A stretch of 64,000 bases of DNA from Cyclina sinensis (GCA_012932295.1 JAAONU010000006.1:20849453-20913452), one strand, 5' to 3'. Positions 22,215 to 34,014 are shown, counted from the stretch's first letter. The notes: generated from the letters alone by a model not told the origin. Translations and numbers: made by a program.

Positions 22215-22870
22215 TTTCTTACATATGTCTTTAGAAAAGATTGATCTTTTAAGCCGACATTTTCCGGTTTGCTTTTCTGATAAGCAGCCCTTGGATATAT
22301 TCATATTGAATAAACTCGCATCAATGACTCAGAAGTGATCAATGTTTGAAAATTATCAACAGCTTACAGAATACACACCACAAAATTGGACCTATCAGTC
22401 GATTCACAGAGTAAGAGAGTTGACACACCCGTGTAATGTCAGTTACCTAGTTTTTCATACAAGATATATTGACTTGAACGACTTTTGTTTCAAAAAAGAC
22501 ATCAGAAAATAATGAGAACTTGCTGTTAAGCGCATAAAAAATGGAATTTCCATTCATTCATTCATTCATTCATATATTCATTCATTTATTCATTCATTTA
22601 TTCATTCATTCACCGTGGTACTTCAGAAAGAAATTCAATGTTGAGTTGTCACGGAAACGCTAGGCTGACACAGTGCGTAACTCTAACGACGTTCCTTCCA
22701 TGTACGGTAACTTTAGAACAACGGTGTGACGTCACGCCTTGGAAACGGCAACACCAATCTGTTACATTGCGTGAGAGTTACGTCGCTCTTGCCAACAGTC
22801 ACCATAGAGCGTAAATGATGGCGTGACATCACTTCTTTGATAAAGCAGGACATCAAATAACGTATTAGTT
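22215..22870 (+). repeat. segmental duplication copy B, broken first exon
   Basis: Matches copy A (16850-18540) but jumps from AAAAAATGGAATTTC straight into the CATT microsatellite. The ATGGAATTT start is kept and the rest of exon 1 is lost. It lies 175 bp upstream of NXPE exon 2. Confidence 0.85.
22727..22734. promoter_or_regulatory. consensus CRE palindrome TGACGTCA, copy B
   Basis: At the same relative place as the site at 18380 in copy A. The surrounding GTGTGACGTCACGCC is fully conserved as a CRE, although flanking bases differ. Confidence 0.45.
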
Positions 22871-23045
22871 ACGAATTTCCTTCCAACGGTAAATACAGAG
22901 AGGAGATAAAAGTGCGGTACATTCTTTTTCATTTCTTTACGCCTTTCTTTCTTTTTCAGTCCATTATTCTTCTTTCTTTCTTTCTCCTTTTTTCTGTAAT
23001 CTGAAAATATTTGTTTACTTTATTAACAGATGTGCATTTTTTCAG

Positions 23046-23331
23046 ACATCGGCTTCGCGATATTATCTCAAACAAACCACTTGCGACGACTGAACCCATT
23101 ATAGTATACAAAAGATGTTCAAAAATCCCAAGAGCTCCTAAAGGCAATTTGTGGCCGGAGGAACGGTTCATACATGACCCAGAAGTGAAACATGTCCTTG
23201 ACCTTGCTGATCCACGGAATTCAAAAGTTTTGATTGACGGAAGTGACGTCGCTAAAGTAGGAGATACAGTGCGGGTGAAAGTACAATTGTATGATGGGCA
23301 CGGTGTCCGGAAGAAAATGGGTGGCGACCTT
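23046..23331 (+). CDS. NXPE exon 2
   Basis: Acceptor TTTTTTCAG, donor GTAAGT, phase 2 in and 0 out. Encodes the start of the lumenal region (KRCSKIPRAPKGNLWPEERF, DPRNSKVLIDGSDVAKVGD). Confidence 0.85.
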
Positions 23332-23655
23332 GTAAGTATTTGTTTATCTTTATGCGTAGCCTGTAGTTTTACTGTTTACTGGGAAACCCTTTACGTAAAG
23401 GCAAAAACCATTCATGTAACATATTTATAATAAGACAAAAGATATGCGGTATTTCTTTTTATTTATTTTTTTTTCAGAAACTGAAATATAGCATAATAGC
23501 TAAATCCCCAAATCCCGCAAAAAATGCAGATATCAGTTTAGATTGATTGTAAATTCATTGTTATTTCTTACTTCTAACATAACAAATAAAATGGAAAAAC
23601 ATGTCTTTAAAATGTCTTTTAAATGATAAAAATTTATTTGAACATAATTCTGCAG

Positions 23656-23828
23656 CTTCGAGTATGGATGAAAGAGCCATCACTTGGTGCCAGCTCTGTA
23701 GCCGAAGTTATCGACAACGACGACGGAAGTTATTCTGCCATTTTTAAGGCATTCTGGGAAGGACAACCGGAAATAATTGCAGCCATTATATCACCACGTG
23801 AGGTGATTGCAACAGCTTTTAAACGACG
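23656..23828 (+). CDS. NXPE exon 3
   Basis: Acceptor ATTCTGCAG, donor GTTTGT. This donor was chosen because it gives the phase that matches exon 4. Encodes LRVWMKEPSLGASSVAEV and the DNDDGSYSAIF strand motif. Confidence 0.8.
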
Positions 23829-24227
23829 GTTTGTAACGAACTGTTTCGATGCTTGCAACAGTAACACTTATTGTCTTATAAATCTTTATTAAAAAGAATT
23901 GTTCTTGATAATTCTGCTAAAAGTCATGTCTGTCAAAGTAGTTCAAGAGAAAATTCTAGCGACGCGTGCAGAAGGAAGACCATATGAAAAATCGAAGTCA
24001 GCAACTCATGGACAATGCTAGAAAAATAAACAAGCAAGAACTCCAAGAGTGGGAATATATAGCTCGTCAAGACTTCAGATAAACTTAGTAGCACAAGAGT
24101 TGATTAGTTCTTTGCAATATGCTGTAACGTTCATGATAGATAAAAAATGATAAAGGAAAAGCCATTCCTGAACTATCAGTTTACACATATGGCGAGATTC
24201 AGACAGATAATTTGAATGTTAATGCAG

Positions 24228-24398
24228 GTACCTGTGCCCACCAGTGCTGATGAACACGGCCATTTTCATACACCCGTCAGAGCCATCCATAGTTGAAGAG
24301 ACACCATGTAGCTACGACAATCATGTACCAGGGTACGCCGAGTTGTGTAACTTTACGCAGGAAAACTATGGACGACCATGGTATTGTGGAAAACCTAG
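24228..24398 (+). CDS. NXPE exon 4
   Basis: Acceptor AATGCAG, donor GTTTGT. Only the frame starting one base in is open. Encodes TPCSYDNHVPGYAELCNFT and GRPWYCGKP, the Cys-rich NXPE signature. Confidence 0.8.
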
Positions 24399-25017
24399 GT
24401 TTGTTAAATAGATATGACGAAAAAAAACATTGTAAAATGTACTGTACGTATAAGTGTATGTTCGTGTATACAATGACGTTTTGTCGTCGTTCATACATTA
24501 ATTCACTTGATGTTTTGAGATCTGACGATGGTCCTCTTAAATACAAGAGACGAATTTCACCCCGGTTCTGATAATCGCGAAGATCATTTTTTTAAAGGCT
24601 GTCAGATAACGCAACTTTCGTCACTCGTAGTCCGCTTTGATTCTAAGCCGTGCTTTGACGAAAATGCTGTAAAATATTTTCTTAAAATTCTATTTAAAGT
24701 TCATTTCACCTGGAATGCAAGATTTCCAAGCGGTGATATTGTGTGACTTAAATGAAATAATCATGAAATAATACAGACACACATATTTTATTCATGTAAA
24801 GACAATCTGCACTGTAGTTGTAAAACAGATATAGCTGTTATTCCGTTAATTGTGTTTGTACGTAACATATTAAGCAGTCTTGCTTTTCGTCACAACAGTT
24901 GTGGGCCATGTAAGGACTTCTTCCATGTTTCCAGCAAATATTATCGGATCTGGAGCGATAAAGAAATGTAATTAATGCATTCCATACACGTTGACTACAT
25001 TCATATTAAATTTGCAG

Positions 25018-25128
25018 ACATGCGCGGCTCATGTGCCAAGACTGGACAATGGTGGCCGATCAAAATCTCTGGAACAAAGGCCTCGAACAGAAAACAATGT
25101 CAGATATGTCGTATGAACTTATGAAATT
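25018..25128 (+). CDS. NXPE exon 5
   Basis: Acceptor TTTGCAG, donor GTAAGT, phase 2 both sides. Encodes RLMCQDWTMVADQNLWNKG. Confidence 0.8.
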
Positions 25129-25515
25129 GTAAGTGAATCAAATTATATTCTATAACGTAATACATGATAACAATTAGCTAATTCACAGATCTGCTGTAAT
25201 TCTTTACGCTGTGTTTCTTCTACTAGTATTTGATTTTTGAAAACATCCTCTTAAAAAGTACGTCTAGAAAGTTGCAGCACTCCTTGAAAACGCTTTTGTA
25301 GATGACATAGGACAGTAAAGGTAAAGAAGAAATTAAGCAGAGGAAGACGTCAGGCATAGAAATTGGTTAAAAGGACTAATCTGAAGACAGTGTCGGTCGT
25401 CACAACCCGTTATCATTTACATTTTCAAATACAGAAGAGTCGTGTAGGGCCGTCAGACATATATAATTGTTATGAGGGGGTAAAAATCGATTGATTTCAT
25501 TAAAGGTTGTGTTTT

Positions 25516-26292
25516 ATACCCCCACTACCTACTGGTAGGGGGACTATACTGGAATCACTTTGTCCGTCAGTCGGTCGGTTGGTAAGTCGGTATGTCTGCC
25601 CTGAAACTTCTCTGGGGTCGAATTTCACTAAAAGTTACAAGAATTTTTAAATAACTTGGCACAAATCCTTGCCTGGGTGAGACGGTGTGTCGCGCGAAAA
25701 ATACATGGTTCTATTCAAAAGGTCATGGTCATACTCTGAGGTCAAAGGTCTAATTGAATCCTATAATGTCTGTCGTGCTACCTGAAAGTTCCCGGTCATA
25801 CTTACATGTCAAAGGTAGAAACCGGGTACTGCTTTGTTTGTCCAGGCTCAAACTTCACCGTGGATTGCTAGATTCTTAAATACTAACTTAACACAAATGT
25901 TAACCATATAGAGACGATATAACGCGTACAATAACCAAACTTAAAACTTGTCCATATTTTCGTGTCTTGACTATAAGTGTGCCATGCATGGAGGAATTTT
26001 GAAATAAGCTGGCACAAATTGCAAATGTCCTTATCACCTATCACCGCCAATAAGTAATAAAATGTCATATCAACTTTTATAAAATTTTACAATTCAGTCT
26101 TTTATTGCGGATTTACAATAACAACAACATAAATATTTCTCTACAAGAGTATAAAGGAGAGAATTGACTGGGTTGAAAATCTTCAAAGTATTTCAGTCTG
26201 TTTTACTGACATTTTTGTAATCCATCATTTAGTTCTTATTGGATATTTTCCCCTTTTGCCCCTGACAAGGCGGTATCAAATTGTGGGGGTAT
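25516..26292. mobile_element. 777-bp dispersed repeat with ATACCCCCAC ends
   Basis: The left end ATACCCCCAC (25516-25525) is the reverse complement of GTGGGGGTAT (26283-26292). TTTA may be duplicated on both sides, but the flank is low-complexity. The interior has CTGGTAGGGGGACTATACTG, a CCGTCAGTCGGTCGG run and repeated AGGTCAAAGGTC-type phrases typical of abundant mollusc repeats. It lies in NXPE intron 5. Confidence 0.6.
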
Positions 26293-26362
26293 TTATCAAA
26301 TTCAGTTATAGCTCTAGTTTGCAATGATTTCAACTATACTTTATAAATTTCTTTGTTTTCAG

Positions 26363-26415
26363 AGAGTATTCTGCTAGGAAAATATCTTCAAATTTGACAT
26401 TAACGGTTGTAAAAG
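26363..26415 (+). CDS. NXPE exon 6
   Basis: Acceptor TTGTTTTCAG, donor GTATGG, phase 2 in and 1 out. Encodes EYSARKISSNLTLTVVK. Confidence 0.75.
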
Positions 26416-26676
26416 GTATGGGATTTATTACATTATTGCGACAGTAATTCAGCCAGTCAATACGTATAAAATAAAGTGATTCACTGTAATGAGGATTTTT
26501 TCCTAAAAAAGGAACAGAACTTCGTGTTTTACAAACTTACTTGATACAAAATCATGCGCGGCGGATTTCAAGGGTTTTATGTAGAATGTATTCTACAAAA
26601 TTATGCATCATCTTTTAGTGACATTAAATATATTTTCCTGTTGTCGCTTTCTTTATCTTTTTTATATATTTTTCAG

Positions 26677-27344
26677 AAAACGGTAATCAGTCAGTATATG
26701 TCCCGTCACAGAAATGTGGTGAAATCAGCAAGTCAGCATCCTGGAAACTCGCTTCACCGACTGGCTTCTTTTATCGTCACAGCTGGACTTTCAGAACATG
26801 TCGAACTACTTTCAATCCAGTTAAATTAGAATCCTGTCTCAGGAATACAAACTTAATTCTTATTGGTGATTCGACAACTAGGCAGATATTTTCAAAAATA
26901 GAACAGTTAGTTTCATGCAAATGGGTCACGGATAAATGGTCAACGAGCGGAAAACATAGACCAGCCACGTGTGTCAATTCTGCACTGAATTTCAGCCTCA
27001 CTTGGAAACTTCACCCGCTTCCGTTTTGCACACGGAATACGCCAAGACATTATTTTAAATCTTTCAGTGCCTACATTAATGAAATTGATGACCACAGCAA
27101 AACAGTATTTCTACTTCATATGTATGCACATGTGTTGAACCACCATTCTCACGTGTTTTACGAGACTTTGAAAAATATGAAACTTGGAATAACAGATCTT
27201 CTTAGCAGAAATAAAAACGCTCAAGTATTAATCAAAGGACCACATGCATACTCCTTTTCAAAATCAGAAGATCACGTGATCTGGATGCCGGATGCTTATG
27301 CAGACGTTTATCAAAAGTTTTTATACAATGAATTTAAAGACATT
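26677..27344 (+). CDS. NXPE exon 7, 5' part up to the insertion
   Basis: Acceptor TTTTTCAG. Carries the PC-esterase core: the IGDSTTRQ block, CKWVTDKWSTSGKHRP, the YINEIDDHSKTVFLLHMY strand, and ITDLLSRNKNAQVLIKGP. The open frame ends at GAC ATT, where the transposon begins. Confidence 0.85.
27338..27344. repeat. 7-bp target-site duplication, left (AGACATT)
   Basis: Identical to 34732-34738. Both copies belong to the coding sequence of NXPE exon 7. Confidence 0.9.
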
Positions 27345-27551
27345 GTAGCAACGCTATATGTCGCAACGCCGCTATATGTCGCAACTAACGCTAAATGTCG
27401 CAACGCTGACGCTATATGTCGCAATCAACGCTATATGTCGCAATCGCCTACCGCTAAATGTCGCAACGTTGCCGCTATATGTCGCACAAAAATCGATTGC
27501 CGCTAAATGTCGCAACCCCTTGACGCTAAATGTCGCACTTGGTAGGAAAGT
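27345..27551 (+). repeat. left terminal inverted repeat, nine 13-bp motifs
   Basis: Nine copies of CGCTA(T/A)ATGTCGC separated by spacers of about 2-20 bp. The fifth motif base alternates between T (five copies) and A (four). The array order is the same in the right terminus. Such sub-repeats are commonly transposase binding sites. Confidence 0.9.
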
Positions 27552-28084
27552 AACAGATGGAACTGAAACAAAAAGTAAGTGTTAAAACATTTAAAGTTTA
27601 TACCATTTACACATGAAAACATATCCTAGTAAGCAAACAAAAGTTGTATTTTGCGGTCTATGGCAAAAACCTTGTATGGCCATAGAAACGGTTTTTGATA
27701 AAAGGGATGGATTTGGTTCTCAACCACGGACCAGGTGTGAGATCAAACTTTCTCTTTGAGGATGTCTTTCTCACAAAATGCATCAACAAAAACATTTGGG
27801 TATACATGTATATTTGTTATATTATTTGACATAACTGAGCAAACCGCTTGTTAATGCTAAGGGGGAACTATATCTTAATATATATTTTATATTATACCTG
27901 TTCATAATCTGACTAGATAGGCTTTACTACATGTAAGTATTAAATAATACCCAATTGATCTGTTGATCGATATTCGTAACTATGCGGTGTATTGATTTAG
28001 GTTTATGACAGAATTGTTATACTTTCATAACTTTTTATATTTATCTCAATATTTCTTTGGGAACATTAATGAATCAATATACTA

Positions 28085-28186
28085 TGGAATTGCCAAATGT
28101 TGACTGCCTACTGCTTACTGTCAACTGCTTACTGTCAACTGCTTACGGCGTACTACTTATTATTCACTGCTTATAGCATTAAAATA
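28085..28186 (+). repeat. partial MITE copy (TGCTTACTG repeats)
   Basis: Matches the left part of the MITE at 28754-29070 (ATGGAATT.C, GTTGACTGC, TACTGCTTACTG, CACTGCTTATAGCATTAAAA). The translated repeats TAYCLLSTAYC are an artefact. Confidence 0.65.
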
Positions 28187-28189
28187 AAA

Positions 28190-28276
28190 ATGGACGACCT
28201 ATTACAACTATATTGGTCAAAAAATTATTCAGTTGCCGAAATAGTTGCCGGTCTGGAGGTCAAACACAATATAGTG
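28190..28276 (+). pseudogene. short helix-turn-helix-like fragment, 29 codons
   Basis: ATG at 28190 opens MDDLLQLYWSKNYSVAEIVA followed by a KHNI stretch, then runs straight into a SINE. The pattern (short acidic-hydrophobic helix, then SVAEIV and a recognition-like segment) resembles the N-terminal DNA-binding start of integrase- or transposase-like proteins abundant in bivalves. It is too short for a firm call and is clearly truncated. Confidence 0.3.
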
Positions 28277-28279
28277 CAG

Positions 28280-28440
28280 TGGTATATAGGCCACTTCCAA
28301 CAGCCTTGCTGTTGGGTAAGCCCTTTAGCGATGTGGTTGAGGTGTCCGCCTACGGACCAAGAGGTCTGTTGTTCAAACCCGGTTGGACCCTTGGTATTTT
28401 TCTGCCTCCTAATTTACTTTAATGGTGTCAGAAGTGTTTG
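28280..28440 (+). repeat. tRNA-derived SINE copy 1
   Basis: Starts TATATAGGCCACTTCCAACA. A-box-like TGTGGTTGAGGTGTCC and B-box-like GTTCAAACCCGG, then GGACCCTTGGTATT and a CTCCTAATTTACTTTAAT tail. Confidence 0.75.
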
Positions 28441-28524
28441 ACGGACTCATGCGGTAAGCAGGGAGTGTCATTCAGGAGAGCTGGCTAGCTCTGAAAAGAA
28501 GTAAAGAGGGGAGGAGTGTAGTGG

Positions 28525-28690
28525 TTGTAGGTATATAGGCCACTTCCATCAGCGTTGCTGTTAGATTAACCCCATTAACGACGTGGTTGAGGTGTCCGTC
28601 TACGGACCAAGAGGTCTGTGGTTCAAAACCCGGTTGGACCCTTGGTATTGTTCTGCCTCCTAATTTACTTTAATAGTTTACAGGTACATA
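28525..28690 (+). repeat. tRNA-derived SINE copy 2
   Basis: Same family as 28280-28440, about 10% different, same orientation, 245 bp downstream. A third, more distant relative lies at 32145-32280. Confidence 0.75.
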
Positions 28691-28753
28691 TATATTCTTA
28701 GAACAACATTTAAAGGAATTCGCTGATAAATTAATAAATGCATGGACTATAAC

Positions 28754-29070
28754 ATGGAATTCCATAAACGACAGCCAACTGTTGACTGCTTACTGTCTAC
28801 TTCTGACTAACTACTGCCTACTGTTAACTGCTTACGGCTTACTGCTTATTGTTCACTGCTTATAGCATTAAAAGTACCAAAACCTAAATAATTATGCGTG
28901 TCTGTGCAATAAATCGTTGTGTCTGTGCAATAAATCGTTGATAACTCGGTCGGAATCCTTTGGCTGATACATTGCAAATAAATACGCGCAACGCACGGTA
29001 GGCAGTAAGCAATAGTGTAAGCAGCGCGCAGTAAGCAGTCAACAGTTGGCTGTCGTTTATAGAATTCCAT
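28754..29070. mobile_element. 317-bp MITE nested in the 7.4 kb element
   Basis: The left end ATGGAATTCCATAAACGACA matches the reverse complement of the right end (TGTCGTTTATAGAATTCCAT) with one difference. The inverted arms extend about 45 bp through CAACTGTTGACTGCTTACTG. The target duplication is not clear. Confidence 0.7.
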
Positions 29071-29495
29071 AATATACTGTATTATAATCAAACATTTCCA
29101 ATCGATCTTCGTAATGCACAATCACTACACATGAAAACTTGGACGTAGCTTTGTTTTATCCAAAAATCTTTAAAAGGCCCTTTTGAATATAAATACATGT
29201 ATATATTTAACTCATTTGAACTTAAAATGATAACACACAAACTGCACTAAAACTCTAGTGCCATATCATGTTTTATGTAGTTTTACGGTTACACTAGTCG
29301 TTTATGAATATTATTGTTCACTTAATCATTACAGTATCAATTAGCATTATTTGATTTCAATATACTTGTTCTTGTTGGAAAATATGGATTAAAATGATTT
29401 GCACAAACTTGAGTTTATTTTTTTGATTTGACTTTGTAATCATGGTACCTTACCACATTATTAACTGTATAACAGTAACGTGTATTTTATTTCTT

Positions 29496-30362
29496 GCGGT
29501 ACCTTGTGCCGCCGCATTGCGGCCTTGCTGCATAAACTGGTTCAAAGTCGTTTATGCGGTGATTTTCTCCGCATTAAAGAAATACTTTTTATGCGGCACA
29601 AAGGTACCCTGTCACCGCATAAAAACAATTAAAATGTTTAAGACTTTTTTGTATTAGTGACGGGGTGTTTTTTGACGTTAAAAAATAAAATAAAAACCCA
29701 TTTATCTCCTGCTAAGGTTATGTAAATGTGCAACGTGTTTATGTGTCAATCAAAATTGAATCGGCGTATGACATATTTTTTTACCATTTATTGGACTGAC
29801 GGACATTTATGATCATTCGTAACGTCATTTTAAACATTTTTAAGAGATAATTGTTAATTATAGGCCATGCAAGTTTGCTCGGTTGTGTACTAAATTTTTA
29901 TTATGTCGTGAAATTGATTTCGCTAAATCGTGAAAATTTGCCGCCGCATTTGTCGGAACAGGCGCGCAGGTTTTAGAGGCATATCTAGGCATACCAGTAA
30001 CTCGATTTTGTAAATGAAAGAAAATTATAAAATAAGATTCTTTTACTTTAATGTGTTAGAACCGTTCTACGGTAGTCTACAATGGAATCCCTGTTTAAGG
30101 GATAAATTATTATCGAAAGTTGTTGAAATATTAATACTTTACTTTGTTTGGCTTGAAAATATATAAACTCAGGTTCAACCTCTTTATGTGGCAAAAAGGC
30201 ACTGTTGCGCCGCATAAAAGCAATTTTCGCTTTATGCATTGCGCCTAGCCGCATAAACGTGTTCACCACTATAATGCGAGGAAAATCACCGCATCAATGA
30301 CTTTGAACCCGTTTATGCGGCAGGGCTTCTATGCGGCGTCACAGTGCCTTTATTCGGCTGCG
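29496..30362. mobile_element. foldback element with GCCGCATAAA sub-repeats
   Basis: Inverted arms at 29496-29630 and about 30170-30362 share GGTTCAAAGTC, ATGCGGTGATTTTC and CGCATTA, and several copies of GCCGCATAAA/TTTATGCGGC. The centre is AT-rich. A further GCCGCCGCATT lies at about 29941. No coding capacity. Confidence 0.65.
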
Positions 30363-31714
30363 AAACATCCAAGTCTTATATGATTTTATATAACACACAT
30401 GATTTACTGCGGCACTACACGATTTATTTTGCGAGTTCCCAATAAAACCACAAGTAAATAAAAAATGTCTCGTACATAATTTTAACACTTTGGGGCACAT
30501 TTTAAATTTCTCGCATTGTTGCAAAACATTTTTATTTTTCATTTTTGTCAAATGAAAAGAAAGTATTTTCTCATGTCCGTAAACATCCAATGGACTGGAC
30601 GATTTCAGATTTTCATGTATAGGGGGTTATGGAAGGGGATATCCGCCAGTGTATGCATACTGCTGTATGACAATTGCATATTGCTTTGTTTAATTCGTTA
30701 TTGTAATCTGCATTTCCCCGTGCCTTTGAGTTTATTTCCTCTGCTTGTTGCAAATATCTTGCAGCTTTTGCAACTCGATGTATGTAAATCATACAATTTT
30801 TAATGTAAAAGGAAAGTGCATATTCGGTTGTTATTCGATTGTGTATAACCTTGAAATGTTGATGCTTATAAGTTCTTACTACTTTTGACGTGGTTCTTTG
30901 TGACTATATATGGTTTAATACACACATAAGCTTTTAAACATCTATTATTTGCTTTCGGTAATTTCGACGTTGAATGTTTGTTTCAGAAGACTTTTAAAGT
31001 ACACGATTCAGCCTGGACTCTATGTTTTGCACTCAGTTATGTGTAATGCTTATTAATGTATTAAAACAAATTTTCATATTCACTTAAAGATAGCAGTTAG
31101 CACAAAGCAATAGCAAACATGAAACTAACCGAATGCATCTGTAACATGTATTCATATAACGCTGGGAACCATTTTTTTCGGCAGTTTCCGTAAAAAGGTT
31201 AATCATGAACGGTGTATTGACTAAAAAATACCAGGCAAACTAGTGCAATCCAAGACGGGCAATACAACAATTGCTTTTTCAGAAGTTTATTTCGTTGAGA
31301 AATTTGCACTTTCCTCCCGACATAAGTACTCCAGGCACCTACATTTTCACTGACCGACTTTCCGTCGTCATCACGTACGTTAGTAAACTCGTAACAATAA
31401 TTTTCTCTTTTTGTATTCTATAAAACTAAAAGTAGCAAGAGCATAAGCTGACCAATGCAAATAATCTGTCAGCTACATTAATCATAAATTTGGCTTTCTG
31501 TATTTATTTCATCAATAAAAAAGTAACAAGGTAAGAGTTGGCCATTTCAAAAAGTCACTGAGGTACAAGTTGACCATATTAAGTACAAGCTGAAAACTTT
31601 GTTATTCATTTTTTTTGCATGCTATAAAGGCACGTTCCCAGTTGAAAAAAAATCGCACTTTTTCCAAATTTTGATAAATAATTTCTCAAGAATATATATA
31701 ATGCTACAATTTTC

Positions 31715-31812
31715 AGTATATTAGACTGTGCAGCCCACCAGGACTCAAACTCCATACACTTGGAACACTGTTCCGCTGATCTACTGTCTGAGCTACCCAG
31801 CCTCATACAGGT
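31715..31812 (-). repeat. tRNA-like SINE head, minus strand
   Basis: On the minus strand, A-box-like GGGTAGCTCAGACAGTAGATC (21 bases, 31785-31805 region) and B-box-like GAGTTTGAGTCCTGG. The cloverleaf is incomplete. Confidence 0.5.
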
Positions 31813-32144
31813 TATCTTCCCTCTTAAGGAACAGTTCTGAACAGTTCTACACACTTAAGCATTTTTGATAAAATCACTCATTTTAATGTTCACTCAAAAA
31901 CAAAGCTTAATCATAAAACATACAAAATGACATTTAAAACATTTTCATGACATTTATTTTCCAATTAGCTGAAAAAATACTAGAAAATGACAAAGACTCC
32001 TGTTTTTATAAATTCATCTCAGAGTTAAGTCATTCAACCAGTTCCGATTGACATTTTGACTACTCAAATGGTGTCTTAAACTTATAGACATATTTATCTA
32101 CAATCAGTGTCTCTTTTACATGTTTTAAAGACCCTGCTACAATG

Positions 32145-32280
32145 TAGTGGTTTAGGCCACTTCCAACAACCTTGTTGTTGCCAACAGTGTTGGGGCTTCA
32201 TGAAAGCGGTTGGGGTTCAATTCCCGTGAGAACCCTTAGGTTTATTTTGTCTACTTATGTACTTCAACAATACTCTCAGT
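32145..32280 (+). repeat. SINE relative of the 28280 family
   Basis: GGCCACTTCCAACAACCTTG, then GGGGTTCAATTCCCGTGAG as a B box, then a CTTAGGTTTATTTTG tail. The A-box half is degraded. Confidence 0.5.
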
Positions 32281-34014
32281 CATATAGACGCTATGCATAA
32301 TTTATATTTTCTTTATATTTGTCCTTCATTCCGTTAAGAAAGGGTGATTTGCCCAGAAAAATGGAAAAGTTTTCTCAAACCAAATCGGTCCACAGACCAC
32401 ATTGTTTTAATATAATCCTATTATACATTTATATAGTATTTTCATAGATGTTTAAAAATGATGTGAGACGTGGCCTGTGTCCGTGAATCTGTTAAGCAAG
32501 CTATAATATAAACAAATAACCAGATTTCTACCTTTAATCTTCATTATTTGACCCACTTTTCCGAGAATTTCAATTGACAATATAAATTATAAATGACCTC
32601 AAGTCAAAACTTGTACTTATGTGTAGATGGGAGAATTTTACCACTGAAAAAGAAACATTTACTTATTCACTTATTTCGCCATTATTTAGCATTTCATCCA
32701 AAATACACGACGGGCAAGTAATTACTATTTCACCGTAAAACCACGGAAAACGCCGAAGGTCAAATTTGTTCTTCTACAGTTATCTCCCGTGTATAAGAAT
32801 TTGCGCTAGAATCTTAAATTCTTTACTGGTTCCCTACGAAGTTTACATTAACATGATGCTTTTAACAACCGATTGACGATTATACTAAGTTTATGCATCA
32901 TGTTTAAATACCTCTTTTTCTGAAGTTTAAACATATTTTTCTATCGTTCATGTTGTTAATGATTACCTTCTGGAATATTAAATTTAAACAACAGCCATGT
33001 GGCAGCAAACAAGAATGATGTTGAATAAAAAGCCGATACATTCAAATTAAGAAACATTAAAGACTTAAGTAGTTGTTAACTACATGTCACATTCAATAGC
33101 AACAAAGTCAAATGAATTTACAAATACATAGTTTTCAGTCTATAATTTTACAGATAAACATTTCAAGATCACAACGGTACAAGAAATGTTAAACCACGGA
33201 CTCTAAATGTGCAAATAAGAGTTATTTGAATATGGGAATGAATTGTAACAATAGCAATAGGAAACACGAAAAACAAATTACTTATAAATAGAATATATGC
33301 AACTTTATTGAAGTTGTCAATAAGTAGGACGCATATGAAAGTAAATTACATAAAATTGTAATTTAGCAGTAGACATACAGTGGCGGATATCCCCTTCCAT
33401 AGGGGTAGGTAATCGAGACTAAATATCATGGAACTAGACAATAAAGCTCAGGAAATGATGACGCATAGAATCTTGTTACCTGACCTGTCTGGATCTAAAG
33501 GGGCACTGTTTTGTATTGGACAAACACGCAAAATGTGTTACATTCTCATAATACAAAATGTATATCTGAAACTATCCATCAAATTTTTTTGCCTTAAAAC
33601 TAGAAAACAAGTTCGTTACGAAGAAATGTATATTTTTTATATTTAACGCATTAAAGTTTTTGATCAGACCCGTTACAATCAAATAAACCGTGTGATAAGG
33701 AAATATTTTACTATTATAATTATACTATAGTAACGATTCCCCTTTAACCCAGTAAAATGTTAAGATCAGATTGTAATTTATAACTTCGTGGTGTAACATA
33801 GTAAATACATTTTTTTGTTTTTTACATGCTGTTAAGCAATTTGGTAAAACTCAACAGCTGCCTTTTAAATAACAGTTTTTCATGCCTTTCCATCAAACAA
33901 TTGTTTCGCAGCCATTTTACGCTTGTATAATTATATATATTATATTAAAGTATCACGTTTCTGTTATACCTAGTTGATGTTATTGTGACGTGTGTGCTTT
34001 TCATTGGTCAGAAA

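Noticed and set aside
27345..27551. CRISPR-like array of short repeats with spacers
   Set aside because: The motif is only 13 bp, spacing is irregular, an inverted copy bounds the other end of a transposon, and the genome is eukaryotic. It is terminal-repeat substructure.
27358..27585. Short ORFs in the two 207-bp termini
   Set aside because: The same ORF appears at both ends because the ends are inverted copies. It only translates the 13-bp motif.
28097..28441. 114-aa ORF
   Set aside because: It is a chain of MITE repeats, a short HTH-like fragment and a SINE; not one gene.
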